This document shows, piece after piece, positions 48,584 through 57,284 of a stretch of 64,000 bases of DNA (positions are counted from its first letter, which is position 1; every line of letters begins with the position of its first letter). The position numbers and the translations under genes are program-made. Origin of the DNA: Sciscionella marina DSM 45152 (GTDB taxonomy: Bacteria > Actinomycetota > Actinomycetes > Mycobacteriales > Pseudonocardiaceae); the NCBI RefSeq assembly GCF_000379465.1, contig NZ_KB905386.1:62001-126000 (forward strand), written 5' to 3'. The notes under the pieces are model-generated. The model was not told the origin of the DNA, searched no databases, and was given only the letters and a program-made list of their open reading frames with translations.

Positions 48584-50430
48584 GTCAGCATCATCTCGTG
48601 CGTGATTCCGCCGAACACGCTGGCCCCTTCGGCGGCCGGGCCGACGGCGGCACGCAGCGCGGTGAACAGTTCGCGCCCGGATCCCGTCCACTCCTGCTCG
48701 GGCGCGTCCTCCGGCACGCGCGCGGCGAGCGTTTCCGCGTCCACCGCCACATCCAGGGTGCCCAGCTCCGCGTTCAGCCGGACCAGATCGCCGTCGCGCA
48801 CCAGCGAGATCGGGCCCGCGTCACCGGCTTCGGGGGTGCAGTGGATCGCCGCGGGCACCTTGCCCGAGGCCCCGGACATCCGGCCGTCGGTGACCAGGGC
48901 GACCCGGTGTCCCTTGCCCATCAGCGAACCGAGCGCCGGGGTGAGCCCGTGCAGTTCGGGCATCCCGTTGGCGCGCGGGCCCTGATGGCGCAGCACCACG
49001 ACCACATCCCGGTCGAGTTCGCCCGCCCGGTACGCCTCGGTGAACGCCTCCTGAGTGGTGAACACCCGCGCGGGCGCGGCGATCACCCGGTGCTGTTCGG
49101 CGACCGCGGACACCTTGATCACCGCACGCCCGAGGTTCCCGGACAGCATCCGCAGCCCGCCTTCCGCGGCGAACGGTTCGGCAACCGGGCGCAGCACCGC
49201 GGGGTTCCCGGACTCGCGGGCCACCGGGCGCCAGTACAGCTCCCCCTCGCTCAGGTAGGGCTCCTCGCGGTACCGATGCAGCCCGTACCCGGCCACCGTG
49301 TGCACATCCGGGTGCAGCAGCCCCGCATCGAGCAGTTCCCCGACCAGGAACGGCACCCCGCCCGCGGCGGCGAAGTGGTTGATGTCGGCGATCCCGTTCG
49401 GGTAGATGCTCGCCAGCAGCGGGGTGACCGCGGAGAGATCGGCGAAATCGTCCCAGGTGATCCGGATGCCCGCGGCGGCGGCGATCGCCACGAGGTGCAG
49501 CGTGTGATTGGTCGAGCCGCCGGTGGCCAGCAGCGCCAGCAGCCCGTTGACCACGGCGCGCTCATCGATGATCCGGGCGAGCGGGGTGTGCTCCGGTCGG
49601 CCCGCGCCGATTTCGAGTACCCGCCGCGCGGCGAATTCGGTGAGCGCGCGGCGCAGCGGGGTGCCCGGCGGGATGAAGCTCGACCCCGGCAGGTGCAGCC
49701 CCATCATTTCGACGACCAGCTGGTTCGAGTTCGCCGTTCCGAAGAAGGTGCAGGTGCCCGGCGAGTGGTAGGAAGCGGACTCCGCGGCGAGCAGCTCCTC
49801 GCGGTCCGCACGCCCTTCGGCGAAGGCCTGGCGCACCGTGGCTTTCTCATCGTTCGGGATCCCGGAGGGCATCGGGCCAGCGGGGACCAGCATCGCGGGC
49901 AGGTGCCCGAAGGACAGCGCGCCGATCAGCAAGCCGGGCACGATCTTGTCGCACACCCCGAGCAGCAGCGAGGCATCGAACACCTCGTGTGCCAGCGCCA
50001 CCCCGGTGGCCATCGCGATCACCTCGCGGGAGAACAGCGACAGTTCCATCCCCGGCCGGCCCTGGGTGATCCCGTCGCACATCGCGGGCACCCCGCCGGC
50101 GAACCGGGCGACCCCGCCGTGCTCGCGCACGGTGTCCTTGATCCAGGCGGGGAACTCCTCGTAGGGCTGATGCGCGGAAAGCATGTCGTTGTAGGCGGAC
50201 ACGATGCCGACACAGGGCACCGTCGTGCCGCGCAACGCGCTGCGGTCGGTGCCCGCGCAGGCGGCGAAGGCGTGCGCGAGATTGCCGCAGCCGAGGTTGG
50301 CCCTGCTCGGCCGGTCACTCGCCGCACGGGCCATGCGGTCGAGGTAGGCAGCGCGGCCCGGCGCGCTCCTGGCGATGATCCGTTCGGTCACCTGGGCGAC
50401 CACGGGGTGTATTGCGGGCTGATCCGTCAC
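48580..50430 (-). CDS. edd: 6-phosphogluconate dehydratase
   Basis: 616 residues of the IlvD/Edd dehydratase family. Iron-sulfur cysteines lie in [36 protein letters not shown] and [36 protein letters not shown] and [20 protein letters not shown] are family signatures. The [13 protein letters not shown] segment favours Edd over IlvD. It converts 6-phosphogluconate to KDPG in the Entner-Doudoroff pathway; no eda aldolase lies in this window. The GTG at 50430 follows GAGGAGAG. It leads a two-gene unit with the phosphatase-like gene. Confidence 0.92.
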   Translation of the reverse strand: MTDQPAIHPVVAQVTERIIARSAPGRAAYLDRMARAASDRPSRANLGCGNLAHAFAACAGTDRSALRGTTVPCVGIVSAYNDMLSAHQPYEEFPAWIKDTVREHGGVARFAGGVPAMCDGITQGRPGMELSLFSREVIAMATGVALAHEVFDASLLLGVCDKIVPGLLIGALSFGHLPAMLVPAGPMPSGIPNDEKATVRQAFAEGRADREELLAAESASYHSPGTCTFFGTANSNQLVVEMMGLHLPGSSFIPPGTPLRRALTEFAARRVLEIGAGRPEHTPLARIIDERAVVNGLLALLATGGSTNHTLHLVAIAAAAGIRITWDDFADLSAVTPLLASIYPNGIADINHFAAAGGVPFLVGELLDAGLLHPDVHTVAGYGLHRYREEPYLSEGELYWRPVARESGNPAVLRPVAEPFAAEGGLRMLSGNLGRAVIKVSAVAEQHRVIAAPARVFTTQEAFTEAYRAGELDRDVVVVLRHQGPRANGMPELHGLTPALGSLMGKGHRVALVTDGRMSGASGKVPAAIHCTPEAGDAGPISLVRDGDLVRLNAELGTLDVAVDAETLAARVPEDAPEQEWTGSGRELFTALRAAVGPAAEGASVFGGITHEMMLT

Positions 50431-50478
50431 GTCAGCTCTCCTCTGCCTCGATCGGTCACGAGATCGATTCAGGGAAAA

Positions 50479-50543
50479 AGTATACCTAATCAGCGGGGTT
50501 GAAGACAGCATCACTTCTTTATCGATTGATGAAGACCGCTGAT
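50479..50543 (-). promoter_or_regulatory. edd promoter with flanking inverted repeat
   Basis: TATACT on the minus strand (50479-50484) is a strong -10; transcription would start near 50472, 42 bases before the GTG. Upstream, ATCAGCGG (50489-50496) and CCGCTGAT (50536-50543) form a perfect 8-base inverted repeat with 39 bases between, which could bind a regulator as separated half-sites. Confidence 0.5.
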
Positions 50544-50568
50544 ACCCCGCGTGTACTCGGGCACCCGG

Positions 50569-51105
50569 TCAGGGCCGCACCCAGATCTGGTGCTTGCCGG
50601 TCTCCGCACGTGCCTGCGGTGCGCGGTCCTCGGTACGCACCTGCCGGTACCCGAGCTTGCGCGGGATGGCCGCGCTCGCGTGGTTGGCCGCATCGCAGTG
50701 GATCTCGACGCGCTGGATGTCCGGCATGGCGAGCGCGGTCTCGGTCAGTGCCCCGGCCGCGGCAGTGATGTTGCCCTTGCCCGCGTACGCGCTGTGCGAC
50801 CAGTAGCCGAGCTCGATCGCGCCGGGCCCGATCCGCCGGTGCAGGCCGAGCACCCCGAGCAGGGCCCGTTCCTCCGCGTCGAACAGGACGAACTCCAGTA
50901 CCTCCCCACTGTCCCAGGTGGCGTCCGCCTCGGTGAACCGGACGCGTTGGTTCTCCGGCTTCGCGGCCTCGGGACCGGCCCACGGCATCCATTCCATGAG
51001 CTCGTCCATGCTCGCGGCCACCGCCTGGGCGGTCTGTTCGGCGTGGGCGGGACGGGCGCGCAGCAGCACGCGCCCGGGCAGTTCGATACGTTCGGGTGGC
51101 GGCAT
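50569..51105 (-). CDS. RimJ/RimL-type GNAT acetyltransferase
   Basis: 178 residues of the Acetyltransf_3 group. ELMEWMPWAGPEAAKPENQR is the typical N-terminal segment with W-MPW. IELGYWSHSAYAGKGNITAA is motif A with the GKGN pyrophosphate loop, and VEIHCDAANHASAAIPRKLG is the CoA-facing C-terminal motif. Relatives acetylate ribosomal protein N-termini or amines. ATG 51105 is taken; TTG 51117 would add four residues. No clear Shine-Dalgarno precedes it. Confidence 0.87.
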   Translation of the reverse strand: MPPPERIELPGRVLLRARPAHAEQTAQAVAASMDELMEWMPWAGPEAAKPENQRVRFTEADATWDSGEVLEFVLFDAEERALLGVLGLHRRIGPGAIELGYWSHSAYAGKGNITAAAGALTETALAMPDIQRVEIHCDAANHASAAIPRKLGYRQVRTEDRAPQARAETGKHQIWVRP

Positions 51106-51529
51106 GCTCCCACTCAAGCACCGGTGTCGAACGAATTACCAGGAAGGCCGAAAAGAGCGGCCTCGAAACGGCATTCGGTAGCGGAAACACCTTTCGACCG
51201 GATTGGTATCTACCGACACAGCCGGAGTTGCGGCAGATCGTGGCCGAGCCGGTCACGTTCGGCGCGCAGAAAGGCGAGATTGCAGACAGGCGAGATTCCC
51301 GTCGTTCGCCGCGATGAGCAACGGCACCCGTCCGGTCACCGTGCTGCCCGCGGTGGCCGGTGCCGTGCCCTTGTCCGGTTGCTAGGCAGGAGCCGGACCG
51401 CCCCGATCCCGAGAGGCCGTAGTGCGGTCCCGGCGGGCCGGTAGCCGCGCACATTCACGGGAAGCCCGGCAGGATATGTGTGCGGATCGGGGCGATGAGC
51501 CCGATTCCGCGCTGTCCTGCCACCCCGGG
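51106..51529. other. non-coding spacer of 424 bases
   Basis: No supported gene. Two weak inverted repeats are present: AGGCCG and CGGCCT around 51145-51163, and GGACCGC and GCGGTCC around 51395-51430. The second could help end leftward transcription from the GT39 gene, although it lacks a T run. Short open frames here have no recognisable product. Confidence 0.5.
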
Positions 51530-52975
51530 TCACACCTCCAGGGTGCGAATCTTCGGCCAGATCGAGGCCCAGCTGTCCCGCTTTTCGGTGCACAGCCACA
51601 GATCCGGGCCCAGCCGGCGCACCTGGCCGAAGTAGGGCCGCAGTGCCTCCGGCCCGGGTGCGCCGCCGACGTAGAGCGCACTCGACTTGTCCTCCTCCGG
51701 CGGAGCGAAGTAGCCGTACGCGCGGCCGGGGCTGTGGATCTCCGGAAGGCCGTACTGGGGCGCATAGGCGTCGAGGTATCCGGCGACGATGTAGCTGGCG
51801 CCGAGCACCGCGGTGTGCTCGCGCTGTTCGGCGGGCAGGGCGCGCAACGCGTTCGCGGTGTGGCTGGCGAACCGTTCCCCGGTCGGCGTTCCCGTGGGGT
51901 TAACGAAGATCTGCGAGGCGTACAGCGCACTGGCCATGCAGGCGGCGCTGAGTACCGCTGCGGGCCAGACGAACCAGCGCATCCTGGTGTGCCCGGCCTC
52001 GCGGCGCCGCTGCAGGCCGAGCGCACCGGCCGCGAACACCACCGCGTAGCAGCCACCGAGGTAGTACGGGCGCCCCGAGGTGACCACGAAGAACGCCCAC
52101 AGACCGAGCACCATGACCGCGATGAACCGCAGTCCGGGATCGCGCAGCAGGCGCCACAACCCGTACCCGAACAGTACGACCCCGACCACCCCGGCGAGCC
52201 CGATCATGCCGACCGCGGTTCCGGACCGGCCACCGGAGAGGAACGCGTTCTCCGCGGTGACGATCGACCCCATGCGCAGCTGCGGCCAGCCGTGCAGCGC
52301 CTGCCAGATCAGGGTGGGTGCGGCGAGCAGCACCGCGATTCCCGCCCCTGCCCAGAATGTGGGCGTGCACAGCAGTTCGCGCGGACCGAAGATCAGCACG
52401 GAAAGCACGAGCAGCGCGCACAACAGGAAGATCTGGAATTTCGTCTCGGCGCCGATACCGATCACCACACCGAGCCAGAGCAGCAACCCGTCCGAGCGGG
52501 TGCGGATCCAGCGCAGCAGCACGAAGAACAGCAGTCCCCAGACGAGGGGTTCGAGCGCATACGGGGACAGCCAATGCCCCGCCATGGCGATCCACCAGGT
52601 TCCGGCCTGCGCGAAGGCGGTGATCACCTGGGCGCGCCGGTCCCCGCCGAGTTCGCGGGCGATGAGCGCGGCGACGACCACGGTGGCCGTGGTGGCCAGG
52701 ATCGCGGGCAGATGCAGCACGAGCATCGAACCGGGCGCGATGGTGTCCATGGCCTTCGCGAGCAGCACCGCGACCGGTGGCTGGTCGGCATAGCCGAACT
52801 GCAGCGGATGCCTGCTCAGCCCGAGCATGGCCACCTCGTCGAGCCAGTACTCGTTGCCGAAACTGGCCACGAACTGGGCAACGGCCACGATGCCCGCGAT
52901 GAGCAGTACGAGCGGTCGGGCGAAAACGGGCACCCCTCGAGTGCTCGTTTCCTGCCGTGCCAACGTTCCCAGCAT
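51530..52975 (-). CDS. GT39-family (ArnT/PMT-like) membrane glycosyltransferase
   Basis: 481 residues with about ten membrane helices. EYWLDEVAMLGLSRHPLQFG near the N-terminus holds the acidic pair of GT-C enzymes (DE in the first extracytoplasmic loop), and YADQPPVAVLLAKAMDTIAP is the family's DQPP segment. GAETKFQIFLLCALLVLSVL contains the conserved K-F pair. GT39 enzymes transfer mannose or similar sugars from polyprenyl phosphates to lipids or proteins outside the membrane. AGGAGG lies six bases before the ATG. No lipid-linked pathway genes lie adjacent. Confidence 0.88.
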   Translation of the reverse strand: MLGTLARQETSTRGVPVFARPLVLLIAGIVAVAQFVASFGNEYWLDEVAMLGLSRHPLQFGYADQPPVAVLLAKAMDTIAPGSMLVLHLPAILATTATVVVAALIARELGGDRRAQVITAFAQAGTWWIAMAGHWLSPYALEPLVWGLLFFVLLRWIRTRSDGLLLWLGVVIGIGAETKFQIFLLCALLVLSVLIFGPRELLCTPTFWAGAGIAVLLAAPTLIWQALHGWPQLRMGSIVTAENAFLSGGRSGTAVGMIGLAGVVGVVLFGYGLWRLLRDPGLRFIAVMVLGLWAFFVVTSGRPYYLGGCYAVVFAAGALGLQRRREAGHTRMRWFVWPAAVLSAACMASALYASQIFVNPTGTPTGERFASHTANALRALPAEQREHTAVLGASYIVAGYLDAYAPQYGLPEIHSPGRAYGYFAPPEEDKSSALYVGGAPGPEALRPYFGQVRRLGPDLWLCTEKRDSWASIWPKIRTLEV

Positions 52976-53061
52976 CTGCCGCCTCCTGCGTGCGTCGTCC
53001 TTGCCTGTTCATTCCACGGCAGGACGGCGTCGTCGCGCGAGGGCGGAACGGTTCCGGCTAC

Positions 53062-53931
53062 TCAGCCAAGGTTGTCCGGCGAGGCAACTTTCGTATCATC
53101 GGCTTTCGCTCGTTTCCGATACCGCACCAGAATGCGCAGCAGCACGACGGCGAGCACCACGAGGACGAGCACCAGCAGCACGGTCAGGTTCGAAACCCCG
53201 CTCGCCACGCTCTCCAGCCACTTCTGCACCGCGAACTGGCTGTCCACCCCGGAGAGACCGCCGAGGTTCGCGGTGCCCTCGGTGAACAGGAACAGCAGAC
53301 CGATCGCGATGAACAGCAGCCCGGAGATCAGGCTCGTGCTGTGTGTACGCAGCGGGCCGATCCGGATTTCCCTTCCCCGCAACCAGGATCGCTTGCCGAG
53401 TTGGAATTTGTCCCACAGCAGGGCGATCACGAACAGCGGGACGGCCATGCCGAAGGCATAGATCGCGAGCAGCAGGCAGCCGTAGAACGGATCGCCACCC
53501 GCCGCGGACACGGTGAGCACGCTGCCGAGCAGCGGCCCGGAGCAGAATCCCGCCAGTCCGTACACCAGACCGAGCGCGAACACCGAGGCGGCCGAGGAGA
53601 TCTTGATCCGCCCGGACAATCGCCCCGCTGCCGTGGAGCCGAATCCCTTGCCCAGCACGGTGAGCACGCCGAGCACGAGCAGCAGGATCCCGCCGACCAT
53701 GGTCACCGTGGTGCGGTACCGGGTGATCAGGGAACCGATCAGGCCCACCCCCGCGCCGAGTGGCACGAGTACGACGGCGAGACCGAGGTAGAACACGAGC
53801 GTGCGCACGGCCAGCGTGCCGATCCGGTCGAAGGCGTACGCGAAAAAGGACGGCAGCAGCAGGGCCGAACACGGGCTGATCAGCGAAAGCAGCCCGCCGA
53901 GGAACGCCCCGAGAAAACCGACCTGGGTCAT
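53062..53931 (-). CDS. CcdA/DsbD-like thiol-reducing membrane protein
   Basis: About 289 residues, six or more membrane helices. The two intramembrane cysteines of CcdA proteins are present: LISPCSALLLPS in helix 1 and GLAGFCSGPLLGS in helix 4. These proteins carry electrons from cytoplasmic thioredoxin to extracytoplasmic thiol proteins. The ATG at 53931 overlaps the TGA of the DsbA-like gene by one base; a GTG three bases earlier is equally possible. A basic cytoplasmic tail (RILVRYRKRAKADD) ends the protein. It probably serves the DsbA-like partner or cytochrome c maturation. Confidence 0.88.
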   Translation of the reverse strand: MTQVGFLGAFLGGLLSLISPCSALLLPSFFAYAFDRIGTLAVRTLVFYLGLAVVLVPLGAGVGLIGSLITRYRTTVTMVGGILLLVLGVLTVLGKGFGSTAAGRLSGRIKISSAASVFALGLVYGLAGFCSGPLLGSVLTVSAAGGDPFYGCLLLAIYAFGMAVPLFVIALLWDKFQLGKRSWLRGREIRIGPLRTHSTSLISGLLFIAIGLLFLFTEGTANLGGLSGVDSQFAVQKWLESVASGVSNLTVLLVLVLVVLAVVLLRILVRYRKRAKADDTKVASPDNLG

Positions 53932-54659
53932 CACTTGCCACCGGCGGCATCGATCATCGTGGTGAACTCCTCGAGCGGTTGCGCGCCGAGCAGCGGTTTG
54001 CCGTTGATCACGAACGCCGGGGTGCTCGGTATCCCGAGCTCATTGCCCTCGGTGGCGTCGAACCGCACCTCGTCCTTGTGTTCCCGGCTGGTCATGTCCT
54101 TCTCGAACTTGGCGAGGTCCGGAACCCCTGCGGTGCGGGCGAAAGCCAGCAGCTTCTCTTTCGGCAGATCCGGGTGCCCCTGCTGTGGCGCGGCTTCGAA
54201 GACCGCCTTGTTGAACTGCCAGAACCGGCCCTGCGCCGCCGCGGCCCGCCCGGCCATCGCCGCCCGCTCGGACTGCTCGCCGAAGATCGGGAAATCCCGC
54301 CACTCGATGCGCAACTTCCCCTTGTCGACATAACGCTGCACGAGTTCGGGTTCGGTGCTGCGGCTGAACTGCGCGCAGAACGGACAGCGATAATCGGAGA
54401 ACTCCACGAGCACCACCGGGGCATCCGGGCGCCCGATCGCGAGCGGATCCCCCGCGGTGCGGTGCGCGAGCCCGGCGAACGGTCCCTGCGAGGGCGCGGC
54501 CGAGGACGGCGCCGCGGGGTGCACCGTGTCCGCCCCGGCGGGCCCACTCGGCGTTCCCGGGCGCAGCACGAGATAGAGCGCGAGCCCCACCGCGACCACG
54601 ACCAGCACGGCGATCAGTACGAACTCGCGCCTGCGCACGAGCGGTTTTGTCCGGCTCAC
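53931..54659 (-). CDS. membrane-anchored DsbA-family thiol oxidoreductase
   Basis: 242 residues. One N-terminal helix (FVLIAVLVVVAVGLALYLVL) and a Pro/Ser linker precede a DsbA/DsbG-like thioredoxin domain with FSDYRCPFCAQFSR (CPFC) and the cis-Pro loop GIPSTPAFVINGK. It acts outside the membrane, making or isomerising disulfides. With the CcdA-like protein downstream it forms a redox pair. The VKOR homologue at 18534-19187 is a possible oxidising partner. GTG 54659 follows GAGGAG by seven bases. Confidence 0.9.
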   Translation of the reverse strand: MSRTKPLVRRREFVLIAVLVVVAVGLALYLVLRPGTPSGPAGADTVHPAAPSSAAPSQGPFAGLAHRTAGDPLAIGRPDAPVVLVEFSDYRCPFCAQFSRSTEPELVQRYVDKGKLRIEWRDFPIFGEQSERAAMAGRAAAAQGRFWQFNKAVFEAAPQQGHPDLPKEKLLAFARTAGVPDLAKFEKDMTSREHKDEVRFDATEGNELGIPSTPAFVINGKPLLGAQPLEEFTTMIDAAGGK

Positions 54660-54675
54660 GGCTACTCCTCACGAT

Positions 54676-54694
54676 CTACTAAGCATGATAGTAG
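54676..54694. promoter_or_regulatory. operator-like inverted repeat before the dsbA-ccdA pair
   Basis: CTACTA-N7-TAGTAG, perfect 6-base arms, lies 17 bases upstream of the start codon and is AT-rich against the background. The TACTA...TAGTA pattern resembles sites of redox-sensing HxlR/DUF24 regulators, which would suit a thiol-redox operon. No such regulator is encoded nearby. Confidence 0.45.
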
Positions 54695-54960
54695 TAGCTC
54701 GTGAATCGCGCGTGAACCTGGGGCGCACCGCGGAATTTTCCCGCTCAGTGCCGCGCCAGTTCGGTGCGCAGCCGCGCACAGCCCGGCAGTCGGAGCAGTC
54801 GGACCGGACGATTTTCTCGTGCATGTGGCCGCGCAGAACACCGCGGAGCCGCAGCGGCTCGTGCTCGATGAGCTCACCGCCCGTGATGAGGTGGCACTGG
54901 TGCACACCGACCTCATCTTCGGCCACGGGGACGGCGGCCCACTGCTCCCGCCCGGCCGGT
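54695..54960. other. non-coding stretch between dsbA-ccdA and the AraC regulator
   Basis: No supported gene. Both strands have open frames (for example an Arg/Cys-rich 51-codon frame on the minus strand) but none has a start signal or recognisable family. Confidence 0.4.
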
Positions 54961-55944
54961 CTAGCCCGCCACGTCCGCCCCGGCTGCTTCGGCGCGGAAG
55001 GTACGGCGATAGGCCTGCGGGGCGACCCCGACCTCCTCGGCGAAGTGCTGGCGCAGATTCGCGGCGGACCCGAATCCCGAACGAGCGGCCACCTGATCCA
55101 CCGCGAGCTCGGTGTTCTCCAGCAGCTGCTGGGCCAGCCGCAGCCGCTCGTTCTGCAACCAGCGCACCGGTGGCACACCGAGCACCTGGTTGAACCGCCG
55201 GATGAGGGTACGCACGCTCAGATGGGCATGTTCGGCGAGCTCGCGGACGGTGAGCTGGCCGTCGAGGTGATCACGGGCCCAGTCGAGCAGCGTACCGAGC
55301 AGTGCATCCTCGGTGGAGCGCTCCGGGAACCAGGAGTACTGCGCCTGGCCGCCGAGCCGGTGTGGCGGGGTGACCATGTAGCGGGCGAGCATGTTCGTCA
55401 CGGCGGCACCGTGGTCGCGGCGCACGAGTTCGAGGCAAAGATCGATGCCCGCGGCGGTACCGGCCGAGGTGAACACGTGATCCTCCACGTAGAGCACGCT
55501 CGGATCCACGGTCACCGCGGGATAGCACTCGGCCAATTCCGCCGCGTGCAGCCAATGCGCGGTGGCCCGGCGGCCGTCCAGCAGGCCCGCTTCGGCGAGT
55601 ACGAACGCCCCGGAACAAATCGCGGCGATGCGCGCCCCGGCCGCGTCCGCCCGGCGCAGTCCCTCCAGCAGCGTGGGCGTGACCCCATCGCGCACCGAGC
55701 CGCAGGCGGGAACGATCACGGTGTCCGCGTGCACCAAGTCCTCGAAGGAAGCGCTCCGGACGGCACGGAATCCGGCGGCGACCTCGATTTCCGGTGTATC
55801 GGCGTACATCCCGAACGCGTACCAGGGGTCGGCGAGCGCGGGCCGGTCGATGCCGAACACCTCGCACGGCACGGAGAGCTCGAAGATCGGCGCGCCCGCG
55901 ATGACCGCGAGACAGACCCGATGCTTGGCACGTTTCTTGCGCAT
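54961..55944 (-). CDS. GlxA-type AraC regulator with DJ-1/PfpI domain
   Basis: 327 residues. The N-terminal class I amidotransferase-like domain (CLAVIAGAPIFELSVPCEVFG) contains AAICSGAFVLAEAGLLDGR, the AxCxG nucleophile-elbow segment. The C-terminal AraC double helix-turn-helix is LTVRELAEHAHLSVRTLIRR and VDQVAARSGFGSAANLRQHF. Such proteins often control uptake or breakdown of nitrogen compounds. The ATG at 55944 is leaderless (CATGCT seven bases before). It is divergent from an APC permease, the probable target. Confidence 0.9.
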   Translation of the reverse strand: MRKKRAKHRVCLAVIAGAPIFELSVPCEVFGIDRPALADPWYAFGMYADTPEIEVAAGFRAVRSASFEDLVHADTVIVPACGSVRDGVTPTLLEGLRRADAAGARIAAICSGAFVLAEAGLLDGRRATAHWLHAAELAECYPAVTVDPSVLYVEDHVFTSAGTAAGIDLCLELVRRDHGAAVTNMLARYMVTPPHRLGGQAQYSWFPERSTEDALLGTLLDWARDHLDGQLTVRELAEHAHLSVRTLIRRFNQVLGVPPVRWLQNERLRLAQQLLENTELAVDQVAARSGFGSAANLRQHFAEEVGVAPQAYRRTFRAEAAGADVAG

Positions 55945-55951
55945 AATGGCG

Positions 55952-55957
55952 AGCATG
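55952..55957 (-). promoter_or_regulatory. leaderless -10 box of the AraC-type regulator
   Basis: CATGCT on the minus strand, then CGCCATT, then the ATG at 55944. The divergent permease gene begins only 54 bases from the regulator start, so both promoters share the gap. Confidence 0.45.
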
Positions 55958-55997
55958 CCACTGGCCGGGGCCACCCGCAAGCGGCGAGGCTTGGCCG

Positions 55998-57284
55998 GTG
56001 CATGCGGAGAAACCGGCGACGACAGCCCGGAAACCGGCCCTGGTCAAGAGCATCGGCCTCGGACAGGCGATCGCGCTGTACGTGGGCGCGGTACTCGGGG
56101 CGGGGGTGCTCGTGCTGCCCGGCCAGGCTGCCGCGCTCGCCGGGCCCGCCTCGCTGATCTCCTGGGCACTGGTCGGATTGCTCGGTCTTCCGGTCAGCCT
56201 CACCTTCGCCGCGCTCGCGGTGGCCGATCCGGACGCCGGTGGGGTGGCCAGCTTCACCGGGCGAGCCTTCGGCCCCTGGGTCGGCGGGGTCACCGGCTGG
56301 CTGTACTTCGCCGCGGGATCGATCGGTCAGGCCATCGTGCCGCTGACCGGTGGGTACTACGTGGCCGCGCTGTTCGGGGCCGGACAACCGTTCGCCATCG
56401 CGGTGGCCGCGGCCATCCTCGCCATCGCGGTCGCGGCGAACCTGGCCGGGATGCGGCTGAGCGGGCGTGTCCAGCTCGTCCTGGCGATCGGGGTCGGGGT
56501 GATCCTGCTGTGCGCGGCGCTGGCCACCCTGCCGCGACTGCGCGCGCAGAGTTTCACACCGTTCGCCCCGCACGGGATCGCGGGCATCGGAGCGGCCGCG
56601 GTCGTGCTGTTCTTCGCCTTCGCCGGCTGGGAGGCGGTGACCCATCTGACCGCGGAATTCCGGGATGTACGCCGGGATCTGCGCAAAGCCACCCTGATCA
56701 CCGTGGCCATCGTGCTGGTGCTCTACCTCGGAGTGGCACTGGCGGTCGTGGGCACCGGAACCTACGGCGCGCCGGGACTGAACCGGATCGCCGTCGGCCG
56801 GGTACTCGGGGACGGCCTCGGATTCAACGCGGAGACCGCGGCCGCACTGGTGGCTCTGGTGATCTGCCTCGGCACCACGAACGCCTTCGTCGCCTCGGTC
56901 TCCCGGCTCGGCTATGCGCTCGGCAGGAACGGTTGGCTCCCGGACCGTATCGGGCGGCTGACCACAGGCGGGCTCCCGGCCGCCGGCGTGCTCACGGTCG
57001 GCGGCATCGGAGCAGCCGGACTGCTTCTCGCCTGGATCTTCGGGCTCGGCACCGAGGATCTGGTCGCCGTGCCCTCTTCCCTCGTGCTCGCCACCTACCT
57101 GCTCGGCATGGCGGCGGGAATCCGGCTGCTGCGCGGGAAGCAGCGGGTACTCGCCTGTCTCGGTCTCGGGCTGTGCGCGCTGGTCGCGCCGTTCGCGAGT
57201 TCCTTCGTGCTCGTTCCGGTCCTCGTCGCCGCGCTCGGCATCGGCTACCGATCAGTGCGGCGGGCGCGCAGTCGACTCGCGTAA
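55998..57284 (+). CDS. APC-superfamily amino acid permease
   Basis: 428 residues with about 12 helices. GLGQAIALYVGAVLGAGVLV is helix 1 with the GAGVL substrate-contact motif, ADPDAGGVASFTGRAFGPWV the helix 2-3 loop, and FFAFAGWEAVTHLTAEFRDV the helix 6 signature. It resembles YjeH-type hydrophobic amino acid exporters and importers. Its start (GTG 55998) lies 54 bases from the divergent GlxA-type regulator. Its 3' end overlaps the convergent LacI gene by 33 bases, so the two transcripts are antisense there. Confidence 0.88.
   Translation: MHAEKPATTARKPALVKSIGLGQAIALYVGAVLGAGVLVLPGQAAALAGPASLISWALVGLLGLPVSLTFAALAVADPDAGGVASFTGRAFGPWVGGVTGWLYFAAGSIGQAIVPLTGGYYVAALFGAGQPFAIAVAAAILAIAVAANLAGMRLSGRVQLVLAIGVGVILLCAALATLPRLRAQSFTPFAPHGIAGIGAAAVVLFFAFAGWEAVTHLTAEFRDVRRDLRKATLITVAIVLVLYLGVALAVVGTGTYGAPGLNRIAVGRVLGDGLGFNAETAAALVALVICLGTTNAFVASVSRLGYALGRNGWLPDRIGRLTTGGLPAAGVLTVGGIGAAGLLLAWIFGLGTEDLVAVPSSLVLATYLLGMAAGIRLLRGKQRVLACLGLGLCALVAPFASSFVLVPVLVAALGIGYRSVRRARSRLA

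Noticed and set aside
51203-51385. Small plus-strand frames in the 51.1-51.5 kb spacer
   Set aside because: Composition is not typical of coding sequence in this window, and there is no start signal.
54669-54824. A 51-codon minus-strand frame with a Cys-Ser-Asp-Cys motif upstream of dsbA
   Set aside because: It lacks a start signal, overlaps the operator-like repeat and promoter of the DsbA-like gene, and has no family resemblance.
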